Shown here one piece after another: positions 52,488 through 61,075 of a stretch of DNA of 64,000 nt (position 1 is its first letter; every line of letters starts with the position of its first letter). The translations under genes were made by a program, and so were the position numbers. Under the pieces are notes generated by a model, which did no database searches, was not told the origin of the DNA, and saw nothing but the letters and a program-made list of their open reading frames with translations. The stretch spans positions 79,425 to 143,424 of the forward strand of contig NZ_SFCC01000022.1 of assembly GCF_004214935.1 (NCBI RefSeq), read 5' to 3'. This stretch comes from Amycolatopsis suaedae. GTDB taxonomy: Bacteria > Actinomycetota > Actinomycetes > Mycobacteriales > Pseudonocardiaceae.

Positions 52488-53288
52488 CTACCCCGCTGCC
52501 TGCCCGAACGGCGGGCGGCCGTGGTGGCGGGTGTGCCGTTCGACGGCGTCCTCGACCGGCAGGAGCTTGTGGTCCTTGGTCACGAAGTTCCAGATGGCCC
52601 TGCGGTCGAGTACCCGCATGAGTTCCAGCAGCGCGTTGTGCGCCATGATCAGCCGCAGCTCGCCGGGACGGTACTGGCCGGGCCCGCCGCGGTGGGCGAG
52701 GTAGGTGCCGATGTCGTCCAGCAGCGGCTGGAACCACCGGCGGTACTCGGGATCACCGTCGAGCCTGCGGCAGAACTCGACGTAGCCGATGCACCTGCGC
52801 CGGTCCTCGCCCTCGACCGGATCGGCCATCATCAGCTCCCCGAGCGCACGCTGTTCCATCGCGAACAGCCGGAACAGCTGGTCGTCGGCGATCGGCTTGT
52901 TCAGCGCCCCGTGCATGTCGCCGAGCCGTTCGATCAGCCGGGTGTTGGCCCGGCGGCTGCCCAGGTCGAGGAAGTGCACCTCGCGGAACAGGATCTCCAC
53001 CCAGCCGAGGTAGTTGGCGAACCGGTAGAGGCTGTCGTAGTCGGCGACCCTGGCGTGGCGGGGGATGTCCTCCAGCTTGAAGTCGATGCCGCCGAGCGCG
53101 TTGGCGAGCCTGCCGTGCAGCGAGGCGGTGGCCTGCAGCAGCGGATCGCGGTAGCGGTTGACCCGATGGCGTTTCTCGGCGGCCCGGTCCGCCGCGCGGC
53201 GTCTGCTCTCGAACAGCCCGCCGAGCAGGACGGTGACGAGGGCAGCACTGAACGACACGGCGGCGGCGGCGATCGACAGGGTGTTCAC
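52488..53288 (-). CDS. Membrane-anchored protein of unknown function
   Basis: A 266-residue protein from GTG 53288: one N-terminal membrane helix (about 5-25, TLSIAAAAVSFSAALVTVLL), then a cytoplasmic basic helix (ESRRRAADRAAEKRHRVNRYRD) and a helical domain with conserved-looking tryptophans and arginines (YDSLYRFANYLGWVEILFRE, FCRRLDGDPEYRRWF). I do not recognise the family. It is on the same strand as, and 19 bp after, the F420 oxidoreductase gene. Confidence 0.65.
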   Translation of the reverse strand: MNTLSIAAAAVSFSAALVTVLLGGLFESRRRAADRAAEKRHRVNRYRDPLLQATASLHGRLANALGGIDFKLEDIPRHARVADYDSLYRFANYLGWVEILFREVHFLDLGSRRANTRLIERLGDMHGALNKPIADDQLFRLFAMEQRALGELMMADPVEGEDRRRCIGYVEFCRRLDGDPEYRRWFQPLLDDIGTYLAHRGGPGQYRPGELRLIMAHNALLELMRVLDRRAIWNFVTKDHKLLPVEDAVERHTRHHGRPPFGQAAG

Positions 53289-53307
53289 CAGCCGGGAAAC
53301 CTACCGG

Positions 53308-54141
53308 TTACCGCCGCTCCCGCGCGACCTGCTCGCGCACGGCGGGCAGCACCTCCTCGGCGAACGCCCGCTCGGTCCCCGGCTCCCGCGCCCACAGGAC
53401 GAACGTGTCGAAGCCCAGGCCCACCGCCAGCTCGGTCAGCTGGCCGGCGTCCGCCGGGCCCTGGACGTTGAGCACGCGGCGGATCTCGCCGGGGTCGCGG
53501 CCCGCGTCGGCAGCGGCGGCGTCGAGCAACGCCGTCTTGCGGACGATCGGCTCGACGTCGCCCTGCAGTGACACCACCCAGCCGTCGGCCCGCTCGGCGA
53601 GCAGGCGCAGCGCCTTCGGCCCCTGCGAGCCCAGCCAGATCCCGATCGGCCGCGTCGGCACCGGGCCGGACTGGGCACCGGCGAGGCGGTAGTGGTCGCC
53701 GTCGAAGCGCAGATTGCGCTCGCCGCTCCACAGCTTGCGGATGACTGTGATGGCCTCGGCCTGCGCGGCGAGCGCCTGGCCAGGCGTGCGACGCGGTCCG
53801 CCGAAGGCCTCGATGGCATCCCAGAACGCGCCGGTGCCCAGGCCCAGCTCGAACCGGCCACCGGACAGCAGGTCGAAGCTGGCCGCGGTCTTGGCGAGGA
53901 TCGCCGGATCGCGCAGGGCGAGGTTGGCGACGTCGGGGAAGACGGTGATCCGCGACGTCACCCCGAGCACCATGCCGGCCAGCGCGAACGTGTCGACGTA
54001 GCGCCGCTGGTAGGGGTGGTCCTGGATGCCCAGGTAGTCGTAGCCGAGCCGGTCCAGCTCGCGTGCGGTGTCCAGCAGCGGCGCGGCGGCGTCGGGCACC
54101 AGGAAGTAGCCGGAGCTGATCTCTCGCCCGAAGTCGGCCAT
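53308..54141 (-). CDS. LLM-class (luciferase-like) F420-dependent oxidoreductase
   Basis: A 277-residue bacterial-luciferase-like TIM barrel from ATG 54141, with ribosome site GGAGGTGGAGAG. Family motifs: ARELDRLGYDYLGIQDHPY (about 26-44), LLSGGRFELGLGTGAFWD (about 90-107) and PIGIWLGSQGPKALRLLAERADGW (about 158-182). F420-linked by similarity; substrate unknown. A longer frame reaching 55239 is an antisense shadow of the exporter gene. Divergent from the exporter across 63 bp. Confidence 0.88.
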   Translation of the reverse strand: MADFGREISSGYFLVPDAAAPLLDTARELDRLGYDYLGIQDHPYQRRYVDTFALAGMVLGVTSRITVFPDVANLALRDPAILAKTAASFDLLSGGRFELGLGTGAFWDAIEAFGGPRRTPGQALAAQAEAITVIRKLWSGERNLRFDGDHYRLAGAQSGPVPTRPIGIWLGSQGPKALRLLAERADGWVVSLQGDVEPIVRKTALLDAAAADAGRDPGEIRRVLNVQGPADAGQLTELAVGLGFDTFVLWAREPGTERAFAEEVLPAVREQVARERR

Positions 54142-54204
54142 CTCTCCACCTCCGGAATATTTAGTAACCCAATGCAAGTTAACTGGTCGACAGGAGGAGG
54201 GCAG

Positions 54205-55431
54205 TTGACCACGACCGCGACCACGGCCCCGGTTCACAACAACACCGCACGGTACGTCCTTATTCTCGGCGGCTTGTCGGCGTTCGCGCCGCTGTCGATC
54301 GACATGTACCTGCCGGCACTGCCGGCGATGACCACCGATCTGCACAGCAACCCGTCGACCCTGCAGCTGACCCTGGCCGGCTTCATCGTCGGCCTGGCGA
54401 TCGGCCAGCTGGTGCTCGGCCCGCTGTCCGACGCGCTCGGCAGGCGCCGCCCGCTGCTGGCCGGGCTCGCGGTCTACGCAGTCGCGTCCGCGTTGTGCGC
54501 GTTCGCGCCGACGGCCGAGCTGCTGGTGGCGGCCAGGGTGCTGCAGGCGATGGGTGCCGCGGCGGGGATCGTCGTGGCCAGGGCGACCGTGCGCGACCTG
54601 TACTCCGGCGTCGCCATGACGCGGTTCTTCTCGATGCTGATGCTGGTCAACGGTCTCGCGCCGATCCTGGCACCGGCGCTGGGCGGGCAGATCCTGACGC
54701 TCACCTCGTGGCGCGGGGTGTTCCTGGTGCTGACCGGCTTCGGCGTGCTGCTGCTGGCCGTGTGCGCGCTGGCGCTGCCCGAGCCGCTGCCGCCCGAGGC
54801 GCGGCGCCCGGCACGGCTGGTCCCGACCCTGCGGACCTACCGCGGCCTGCTCGCCGACCGCCGGTTCCTCGGCTACGCGCTGGCGTCCGGGCTGCTGTTC
54901 GGCGCGATCTTCGCCTACATCGCCGGGTCGCCGTTCGCGCTGCAGGAGGTGTACGGGCTCAGCCCGCAGCAGTACAGCGTCGTGTTCGGGGTGAACAGCC
55001 TGGGCCTGGTACTGCTCGGGCAGCTCAACGGGCGGATCGTCGGCAGGCTCGCCGGCGAGCGGACGTTGCTGCGTACCGGGCTCCTGCTGGCGACCGCGGG
55101 CGGCGCCGGTGTCGTCGTGACGGCCGCCGCGGGCGCGCCGATGCTCGGCGTGCTGGTGCCGCTGTTCGTGGTGATCTCCAGCATCGGCATGGTGATGCCG
55201 AACGCCAGCTCGCTGGCGCTGGCCGAGCACGGTCACCACGCGGGGGCGGCGTCGGCGCTGCTCGGCGTGCTGCAGTTCGTCGTCGGCGGGCTGGCGGCGC
55301 CGCTCGTCGGCCTGGCCGGCGGCGGGTCCGCGGTGCCGATGGGCGCGGTGATGGCCGCGTTCGCCGTCGCGGCGCTGGTGGCGTTCGCGACGCTCACCCG
55401 TTCGGGGCCGGCAGCGGAGAAAACCGCCTGA
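54205..55431 (+). CDS. MFS drug-resistance transporter, Bcr/CflA subfamily
   Basis: A 408-residue, 12-helix MFS protein. DHA1 motif A LVLGPLSDALGRRRPLL (about 71-87) and the Bcr/CflA signature LSIDMYLPALP (about 27-37) are visible, and motif C-like ALGAAAGIVVARA. Start placed at TTG 54205 because AGGAGGAGG lies directly before it; an ATG at 54172 lies upstream without a ribosome site. Proton-driven export of drugs or metabolites is likely. The divergent 63-bp gap contains AGTTAACT, a possible operator. Confidence 0.9.
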   Translation: MTTTATTAPVHNNTARYVLILGGLSAFAPLSIDMYLPALPAMTTDLHSNPSTLQLTLAGFIVGLAIGQLVLGPLSDALGRRRPLLAGLAVYAVASALCAFAPTAELLVAARVLQAMGAAAGIVVARATVRDLYSGVAMTRFFSMLMLVNGLAPILAPALGGQILTLTSWRGVFLVLTGFGVLLLAVCALALPEPLPPEARRPARLVPTLRTYRGLLADRRFLGYALASGLLFGAIFAYIAGSPFALQEVYGLSPQQYSVVFGVNSLGLVLLGQLNGRIVGRLAGERTLLRTGLLLATAGGAGVVVTAAAGAPMLGVLVPLFVVISSIGMVMPNASSLALAEHGHHAGAASALLGVLQFVVGGLAAPLVGLAGGGSAVPMGAVMAAFAVAALVAFATLTRSGPAAEKTA

Positions 55432-55503
55432 GTTCGCGTCATGCCGGGCCGCCAGGGGCGTTTCCCCACCGTGAGTCGGGGACAGGAGCGGAGGGCGACA
55501 GCC

Positions 55504-55710
55504 ATGGCGGCCCGGGACGAGTGGTCTGTCAGCTGCCGGGATCTCGCCGGCAGGAAACGGGACCTCACCATCTTCACCAGCAACGACAGAGTGGTATTGG
55601 TGGCGCCGCCCGGCGAGGCGGCGGTGCTGGGACCACTGGACGTCGGCAGGCTGCGCGCCGCGCTGCGGGACGCCGTGGTGGCCGTGGCCCAGGCCGGCTC
55701 CGAGCCGTGA
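55504..55710 (+). CDS. 68-residue protein of unknown function
   Basis: A small cytoplasmic protein from ATG 55504, after a GGAGGGCGACAGCC ribosome region; an upstream GTG/ATG reading frame from 55441 is possible. The sequence (DEWSVSCRDLAGRKRDLTIF, then VVLVAPPGEAAVLGPLDVGRL) has two beta-strands followed by a helix (RAALRDAVVAVAQAG). No family recognised; small proteins of this shape are common in actinomycetes. No clear partner. Confidence 0.6.
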   Translation: MAARDEWSVSCRDLAGRKRDLTIFTSNDRVVLVAPPGEAAVLGPLDVGRLRAALRDAVVAVAQAGSEP

Positions 55711-55744
55711 CCGTTATCCGGCTCACTCGAAACGGGGTCACCCG

Positions 55745-55763
55745 GTAGGTTAGCCTAACCTCC
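55745..55763 (+). promoter_or_regulatory. IdeR/DmdR-type iron box at the siderophore ATPase start
   Basis: GTAGGTTAGCCTAACCTCC contains the perfect inverted repeat AGGTTAG C CTAACCT (55747-55761), close to the known iron-box consensus TTAGGTTAGGCTAACCTAA. It abuts the GTG at 55764, so the promoter must be leaderless or have its -10 within the box; IdeR with Fe(II) would repress it. Confidence 0.85.
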
Positions 55764-56594
55764 GTGGAAGCTGCGAAGATCCTCGACGCGCCCGCGGACG
55801 CCGACCTCGAGCCCAGCCGTCTGCACGCCGCCGGGCTCACCCTCGCCTACGACGGCAGGGTCGTCGCCGAGGAACTCGGCGTCGTGGTGCCCGATCACTC
55901 GTTCACGGTGATCGTCGGCCCCAACGCCTGCGGCAAGACCACCCTGCTGCGTGCCCTGTCCCGCATGCTCAAGCCCCGCAGCGGATCGGTCTACCTGGAC
56001 GGCCAGGTCATCACCTCGCAGCCGGTCAAGCAGGTGGCCCGCAAGCTCGGCCTGCTGCCGCAGACGTCGGTGGCGCCGGACGGGATCACCGTCGCCGACC
56101 TCGTCGCCCGCGGCCGGTACCCGCACCAGCGGCTGCTGCGGCAGTGGTCGCGGGAGGACGCCACCGTCGTGGCCGAGTCGATGGAGGCCACCGGTGTGGC
56201 CGACCTGGCCGAGCGGCTGGTCGACGAGCTGTCCGGCGGGCAGCGGCAGCGGGTGTGGATGGCGATGGCGCTGGCCCAGCAGACCGACCTGCTGCTGCTC
56301 GACGAGCCGACCACCTACCTCGACATCGCCCACCAGCTCGACGTGCTCGACCTGTGTGCCGAGCTGCACGCCAAGCAGGGCCGGACGCTGGTCGCCGTGC
56401 TGCACGACCTCAACCACGCGGCCCGCTACGCCACGCACATGATCGCCATGCGCGACGGCCGCATCGTCGCCACCGGCACGCCGGACGAGGTGGTCACCGC
56501 GGAGAACGTGGAGGAGATCTTCGCGCTGCCCTGCCAGGTGATGCCCTGCCCGCAGACCGGCACTCCCCTGGTGATCCCGAAGGCGCGCCGCTGA
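55764..56594 (+). CDS. Iron-siderophore ABC transporter ATPase (FecE/FepC type)
   Basis: A 276-residue ATPase from GTG 55764, with no ribosome site and the iron box directly before it, so leaderless. Walker A GPNACGKTT at 52-60, siderophore-type LGLLPQTS at Q-loop, signature LSGGQRQR about 153-160, Walker B LLLLDEPTTYLDIAHQLDVL (the TTYLDIAHQ stretch is diagnostic of ferric-siderophore ATPases) and H-loop HDLNHAARY. No permease or binding-protein gene accompanies it, so it must energise transporters encoded elsewhere. Confidence 0.93.
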   Translation: MEAAKILDAPADADLEPSRLHAAGLTLAYDGRVVAEELGVVVPDHSFTVIVGPNACGKTTLLRALSRMLKPRSGSVYLDGQVITSQPVKQVARKLGLLPQTSVAPDGITVADLVARGRYPHQRLLRQWSREDATVVAESMEATGVADLAERLVDELSGGQRQRVWMAMALAQQTDLLLLDEPTTYLDIAHQLDVLDLCAELHAKQGRTLVAVLHDLNHAARYATHMIAMRDGRIVATGTPDEVVTAENVEEIFALPCQVMPCPQTGTPLVIPKARR

Positions 56595-56607
56595 CCCGCT
56601 GCGTCCG

Positions 56608-56800
56608 CGACGTGCCGTGAAGGGGGCGCTCACAGCGTCTGGTGCCAGGCCCCGGCAAAGTCACGATGCGGACGGGATTCTCACCTGGTGCCGGTCGCTC
56701 GGTGAACGGTCCGTTCGCGCGAGTCTTACGTTCCCGGCGCGCGAGTTGTCCGTTCCGGACCCGCGAGTCGCCCGTTCCCGCCCCACCGGTCCCAGACACG
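56608..56800. repeat. Composite intergenic repeat cassette B
   Basis: Repeats the modules of cassette A: CCGTGAAGGGGGCG followed by GTCTGGTGCCAGGCCCCGGCAA (cf. 21.1 kb), then a TGCGGACGGGATTCTCACCTGGTG-like stretch, a GAACGGTCCGTTCGCGCGAGTC module and degenerate CGCGAGTnnnnCGTTC units. No protein-coding evidence. The 383-bp gap also holds the hairpin at 56855. Confidence 0.7.
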
Positions 56801-56854
56801 ACAACCACCCCACCCGCCACCACGAACGAGGCAACCCCGCCAACCCTCACAGCA

Positions 56855-56903
56855 CGTGAAGGCCACCATCACCACGTCACACGTAATGAAGGTGGCCTTC
56901 ACG
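56855..56903 (-). terminator. 13-bp inverted repeat (GTGAAGGCCACC family)
   Basis: CGTGAAGGCCACC (56855-56867) and complement (56891-56903) with a 23-nt spacer, inner arms partly decayed. It lies 75 bp after the stop of the flavoprotein gene. Confidence 0.5.
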
Positions 56904-56977
56904 AGCTTCGACCTGGCGGCCGGGACCACACCAGCCACACCCGTAAGGCAGCAACCCGGCGTGCCGGGCACCGGGCC

Positions 56978-58225
56978 TCACCGGGGACGGACGCGGCGGG
57001 CCAGGCGGGCCGGGTCCAGGGACGCGGCCAGCCGGGCGTCGGCCCGCCCGCACAGCAGGTCGGCGACCAGGCGGCCGGTGGCCGGGCCGAGCATCAGGCC
57101 CAGCATGTTGTGCCCGGACGCCACCAGGATCCGCGACCGGCCGGGCACGGCGCCCACCACGGGCAGGCCGTCCGGCGTCATCACCCTGGCACCCACCCAC
57201 TCGTCCCGGCGTGCGGTCCAGTCGACGCCGCGCAGGTAGTCCCGTGCCGCGACGGCGATCGCCTCGACGCGCAGGGCGGAGAACGCCTCCGGGTCGCGGT
57301 CGAACTCCATCGTGCCCGCCACCCGCACCCGCTGCCCCATCGGCGTGAGCACCACCCGCGCGTCACCGAGGTGGATGACCCGGCGCGGCTGCTGCCCGGC
57401 GTCGACCGAGAAGCTGTATCCCTTGCCGGGGAACAGGTCCAGCCCCACGCCGAGCCGCCGGCACAGCGCCGTCGACCAGACGCCTGCCGCGATGACGACC
57501 GCGTCCGCCTCGTGGTCGCCGAGAAAGCCGCGGGCCCTGGCCCGCCCGCCCGACTCGCCGACCGCGGTCACCCTGGCCCCCTCGACGATGCGCACTCCGC
57601 GCTGGCGCAGGGTCGCGGCGAGCCGGTCGACGAACAGCGCCGGGTCGACCGAACGCTGGTCGGCCACCAGGAATCCGGCACGCGCGGCGGGGCCGAGGGC
57701 CGGCTCGGCCGCGGCCAGGTCCGCTCCGGCCAGCAGCGGCCCGGCCGGGGCGCCGATCCGCCGGACTCCGGCCAGTGCCGCCCGCGCGGACTCCGCCGAG
57801 CCGAACGCGAACAGGAAGCCCTCCCGGACGGGGTCGGCGTCGGCCCCGGCGGCCGCCATCTCGTCGAAGAGACCGAACGTGCCCGCCGCCAGCCGCCCCA
57901 GCGCCGCCACTCCCCCGGCGTACCGGCGGCGGGTGGTGTTGCGGGCGAACCGGGCGAGGAAGCGCACCAGGTCCAGGCTCGGCCGCGGGCGGACGTAGAG
58001 CGCGCTGTCTTGCCGCGGCAGGCCTCGCAGCGCCGGCCCGATCACGCCCGGCGCGGGCAGCGGCGTGACCAGGTCGGGGCAGATCTCACCGGCGTTGCCC
58101 CGCGACGCCCCGCCTCCGACCCGGCCGCGTTCGAGGACCGTGACGTCGAATCCGGCCTCGCGCAGGAAGTACGCCGAGCACAGCCCGATCAGCCCACCGC
58201 CGACGACCGTCACCGAACGCACCAT
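56978..58225 (-). CDS. FAD-dependent D-amino-acid dehydrogenase-like oxidoreductase (DadA type)
   Basis: A 415-residue DAO-superfamily flavoprotein. FAD-binding motif VVGGGLIGLCSAYFLRE (7-23), ERGRVGGGASRGNAGEICP around 32-50 (the GNAG(E)-type flavin stretch of DadA) and C-terminal VASGHNMLGLMLGPATGRLVADL. It should deaminate a D-amino acid or a related N-compound; without experiment, glycine/sarcosine-type oxidase activity is also possible. GGGGAGG ribosome site at ATG 58225. Divergent from the CdaR regulator, so probably its target. Confidence 0.88.
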   Translation of the reverse strand: MVRSVTVVGGGLIGLCSAYFLREAGFDVTVLERGRVGGGASRGNAGEICPDLVTPLPAPGVIGPALRGLPRQDSALYVRPRPSLDLVRFLARFARNTTRRRYAGGVAALGRLAAGTFGLFDEMAAAGADADPVREGFLFAFGSAESARAALAGVRRIGAPAGPLLAGADLAAAEPALGPAARAGFLVADQRSVDPALFVDRLAATLRQRGVRIVEGARVTAVGESGGRARARGFLGDHEADAVVIAAGVWSTALCRRLGVGLDLFPGKGYSFSVDAGQQPRRVIHLGDARVVLTPMGQRVRVAGTMEFDRDPEAFSALRVEAIAVAARDYLRGVDWTARRDEWVGARVMTPDGLPVVGAVPGRSRILVASGHNMLGLMLGPATGRLVADLLCGRADARLAASLDPARLARRVRPR

Positions 58226-58314
58226 CGCTGCCTCCCCGCGTCGCCTGTCCGCCCGACGCTAGGCGCTACCGCCCACATGGGCATCGGACGAAGCGTCCCA
58301 ACAGCAGCACCCCA

Positions 58315-58335
58315 GTACGGCCACGGCTGTACGAT
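58315..58335 (+). promoter_or_regulatory. Dyad overlapping a leaderless -10 for the CdaR-type regulator
   Basis: GTACGGCCACGGCTGTAC (58315-58332) is an 18-bp near-palindrome. TACGAT (58330-58335) lies 6 bp before the regulator ATG (58342), fitting a leaderless mRNA; the dyad would then be the autoregulatory operator. Confidence 0.45.
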
Positions 58336-58341
58336 CCGCAC

Positions 58342-59430
58342 ATGGTGCTGACTCCCGAGCTGGCCCAGGAGATCGCGGCCGAGACCAGCCAGATCCTCGG
58401 CCTCAACGTGCTGATCACCGACCGGGAGGGCACGGTCATCGGCAGCGGCGACCCGACCAGGGTCGGCACGGTCCACGAGGCGTCGGCGGAAGTGCTGGAC
58501 ACGCTGCGCCCGGCCACGCACACCGCCGAGCAGGCCCGTGCCCTGCGGGGAGTCCTGCCGGGAATCACGCTGCCGATCACCCACGGCGGCGAGGCCGTCG
58601 GGACGGTGGGGCTGACCGGTCAGCCGCGGCGCGTGCGGCAGTTCGGCCTCATGGTGCGCAGGCAGACCGAGATCCTGCTGCGGGAGTCGGTGTCCCAGCG
58701 GGACCGGCTGCTGCGCGAGCACGCGCTGGCCGGCCTGGTCCGCGACGTCGTCTTCTTCGACCCGGCCGTCGCCGACCCGGCCGCCATCCACGCCAGGGCC
58801 GGCGAGCTGGGGGTCGACCTGCGGCTGCGCCGGGCGGCGATCGTCGTGGAGCCCGGCAGGCCGCACACGGTGCGCGAGGAGTTCAGCGGCACGCAGGACG
58901 TGGTAGCCGAGCCCGCGGCGGGCCGGGTCGTGGTGCTGCACCACGTCACCGGCGACATCACCGCCCGGTGCGGACGGCTGGTGGCGCTGCTGCGGGAACG
59001 GCACGGGACGGAGGCGAGGATCGGCCACGGCCCGGCCGCCACCGACCTGGCCGGACTGCACGAGTCCTGCACCGACGCCGCGGCCGCCGTCCGGCTCGGG
59101 CCCACGGCCATGCCGGACAGCCAGGTCTACCCGGCCGAGGCACTGCGCGTGCACCAGCTGCTGGAGACCGCCGGGCCGCACGCCAGGCAGCGCTACGCCG
59201 AGACCCAGCTGGGCACGCTGCCCGCCGAGCCGGCCTGGCCGGTGACCAGGCAGACCCTGCTGGCCTGGGCGGAGGGCGGGTTCAACCTGGTCCGTGCCGC
59301 GGAGCGGCTGCACGTCCACCGCAACACGCTGCTGTACCGGCTGGACCGCATCGCCAGGACCAGCGGCCGCAACCCCCGCGACGCCGCCGACGGGATCGCC
59401 CTGTACCTCGCCTGCCTGATCACCCCTTAG
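58342..59430 (+). CDS. CdaR/SdaR-family transcriptional regulator
   Basis: A 362-residue regulator: N-terminal sugar-diacid recognition domain (about 1-130; LAQEIAAETSQILGLNVLITD, LRPATHTAEQARALRGVLPG, TVGLTGQPRRVRQFG) and C-terminal PucR-like helix-turn-helix (about 295-355; FNLVRAAERLHVHRNTLLYRLDRIA). Such proteins activate glycerate/glucarate or amino-acid genes. Here it lies between a DadA-like gene and a symporter, suggesting control of an amino-acid or sugar-diacid uptake and oxidation pathway. Leaderless-type start. Confidence 0.93.
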   Translation: MVLTPELAQEIAAETSQILGLNVLITDREGTVIGSGDPTRVGTVHEASAEVLDTLRPATHTAEQARALRGVLPGITLPITHGGEAVGTVGLTGQPRRVRQFGLMVRRQTEILLRESVSQRDRLLREHALAGLVRDVVFFDPAVADPAAIHARAGELGVDLRLRRAAIVVEPGRPHTVREEFSGTQDVVAEPAAGRVVVLHHVTGDITARCGRLVALLRERHGTEARIGHGPAATDLAGLHESCTDAAAAVRLGPTAMPDSQVYPAEALRVHQLLETAGPHARQRYAETQLGTLPAEPAWPVTRQTLLAWAEGGFNLVRAAERLHVHRNTLLYRLDRIARTSGRNPRDAADGIALYLACLITP

Positions 59431-59544
59431 ACGAAACGTACAGTTCGATCATGTCCTGACCAGCGGATATCGGCCGGTTCGTCTCATGACCGCCTCGGTG
59501 GCCCGCCGTAGGGTGATGCACCTCACGTCGCCAGAGGAGGCGCC

Positions 59545-60933
59545 ATGACCGTTCTGGACTGGGCCATGCTCGTCGTCTACTTCGGACTGCTGGTCGTGAT
59601 CGGCGTGCAGACCGTGCGCCGGGTGAAGACCTCGGACGACTTCGCGGTCGCCGGGAACCGGATCACCTGGCCGATCTTCTTCGGCAGTCTCGCCGCCGCG
59701 TTCCTCGGCGGCGGCTCGTCGCTGGGCAACGCCGGTGCGGTGTTCCGCGACGGCTACTCCTACATGTTCGCCTACTTCGCGTTCGGCGTGCAGTTCATCC
59801 TCGTCGGCTGGTTCGTGGCGCCGCGGCTTAAGCGTTACCTCGGCGCGCACACCGTCGGCGACGTCATGGACAAGCACTACGGCCGTACCGCGCGGCTGCT
59901 CACCGGGATCCTGTCGATCGCCCTGTGCGCGGGCATCCTCGGCGCGCAGGCGCTGGCGGTCGGCACGGTCGTCAACGCCACCCTCGGCCTGCCGACGGTT
60001 CCCTCGATCATCGTCGGGATGGGCGTGGTGGTGCTGTACTCCTCGTTCGGCGGCGCCTGGGCGGTCATCCAGACCGACATGCTCCAGTTCGTCTTCCTCG
60101 GGGTGTTCCTGCCGGTGACGCTGCTGGTCGCGCTCGGCGAGGTGGGCGGGCCCGCCGAGTTGCTGGCGGCGCTGCCCGGCCAGCACCTGACCCTGACCGG
60201 GAGCTACGGGTTCTGGCCGCTGCTGGCCTTGTTCGTCGCGTTCCTGCTCGGCGAGGCCCTGGTTCCGCCGTACGCCCAGCGCACCTTCTCCACCCCGGAC
60301 GGGCGTAACGCCCGCAAGGGCATGGTGCTGTCCGGGTTCTTCGCGCTGCTGTTCTACTTCGTCACCGCGACGCTGGGACTGGTGGCGCTGGTGCTCTTCC
60401 CCGGCGTCGCGGGCGATCAGGCGCTGCCCACGATCGTGTTGCGGCTGCTGCCCGCCGGACTGGTCGGCCTGGTCGTGGCCGCCCTGCTGGCCGTCGTGAT
60501 GTCCACCGCGAGTTCATATCTGAACTCGATCGCGGTGGTGTTCGTCAAGGACATCTACCTGCCGTTCGTCAACCCGGACATCAGCCCGAGGCGCCGGGTG
60601 TGGCTGGAACGGGCGCTCAGCGTCGGGGTCGGGATCGCCGCCATCGTGTTCGCCATCAGCGTTCCGTCCATTGTGGACGCTCTGCTGTACTCGTACTCGA
60701 TGTGGGCGCCGACGATCGTCGTCCCGCTGCTGTTCGCGGTGCTGGCCAGGGCCCGCAACGGCGCGGCCGCCGTCGCGGCCATCGTCGCGGGCGGCACGGT
60801 CGCCGCGGTGTGGACCTGGGTGCTGGACGAACCGCTGGGCGTCAACGGCACCGTCGCCGGGGTCGCCGCCAACCTGCTGGCCTTCGGGCTGACCTACCTG
60901 CTCACCGGCCGCCGTACGCCGGCCGCGGCCTGA
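59545..60933 (+). CDS. Sodium:solute symporter
   Basis: A 462-residue SSS-family permease with about 12-13 membrane segments. Recognised from TSDDFAVAGNRITWP (about 30-44), FLGGGSSLGNAG (about 52-63) and MSTASSYLNSIAVVFVKDIY near 320, all typical of the proline/pantothenate-type branch. Good ribosome site AGAGGAGG before ATG 59545. A 39-residue membrane ORF follows by 13 bp, then an O-methyltransferase. The neighbouring regulator and oxidase suggest import of an amino acid or related solute; unproven. Confidence 0.9.
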   Translation: MTVLDWAMLVVYFGLLVVIGVQTVRRVKTSDDFAVAGNRITWPIFFGSLAAAFLGGGSSLGNAGAVFRDGYSYMFAYFAFGVQFILVGWFVAPRLKRYLGAHTVGDVMDKHYGRTARLLTGILSIALCAGILGAQALAVGTVVNATLGLPTVPSIIVGMGVVVLYSSFGGAWAVIQTDMLQFVFLGVFLPVTLLVALGEVGGPAELLAALPGQHLTLTGSYGFWPLLALFVAFLLGEALVPPYAQRTFSTPDGRNARKGMVLSGFFALLFYFVTATLGLVALVLFPGVAGDQALPTIVLRLLPAGLVGLVVAALLAVVMSTASSYLNSIAVVFVKDIYLPFVNPDISPRRRVWLERALSVGVGIAAIVFAISVPSIVDALLYSYSMWAPTIVVPLLFAVLARARNGAAAVAAIVAGGTVAAVWTWVLDEPLGVNGTVAGVAANLLAFGLTYLLTGRRTPAAA

Positions 60934-60946
60934 TCCGGAGGAACCC

Positions 60947-61066
60947 ATGTTCAGCCTGCTGGTCTACGGCATCCCCGCCGTCGTCATCCTGGTCACCCTC
61001 TACATCGGTGTCCTCGGCGTCCGGTTCTACATCGACGAGGTGATCAAGCACCGGCCCGAGGAGTAG
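60947..61066 (+). CDS. 39-residue single-pass membrane protein, symporter partner
   Basis: The ORF from ATG 60947, preceded by GGAGG at 6 bp spacing, encodes one hydrophobic helix (SLLVYGIPAVVILVTLYIGV) and a short charged tail (IDEVIKHRPEE). It starts 13 bp after the symporter stop. A small accessory subunit for an SSS-family transporter is a known arrangement (e.g. PanF/YhdT-type or symporter plus small helix). Too short for common gene finders, but ribosome site, spacing and composition support it. Confidence 0.75.
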   Translation: MFSLLVYGIPAVVILVTLYIGVLGVRFYIDEVIKHRPEE

Positions 61067-61075
61067 GTTGACGGG

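Noticed and set aside
53308..55239. Longer frame for the F420 oxidoreductase
   Set aside because: The N-terminal extension is antisense to the MFS exporter; the ribosome site and homology start at 54141.
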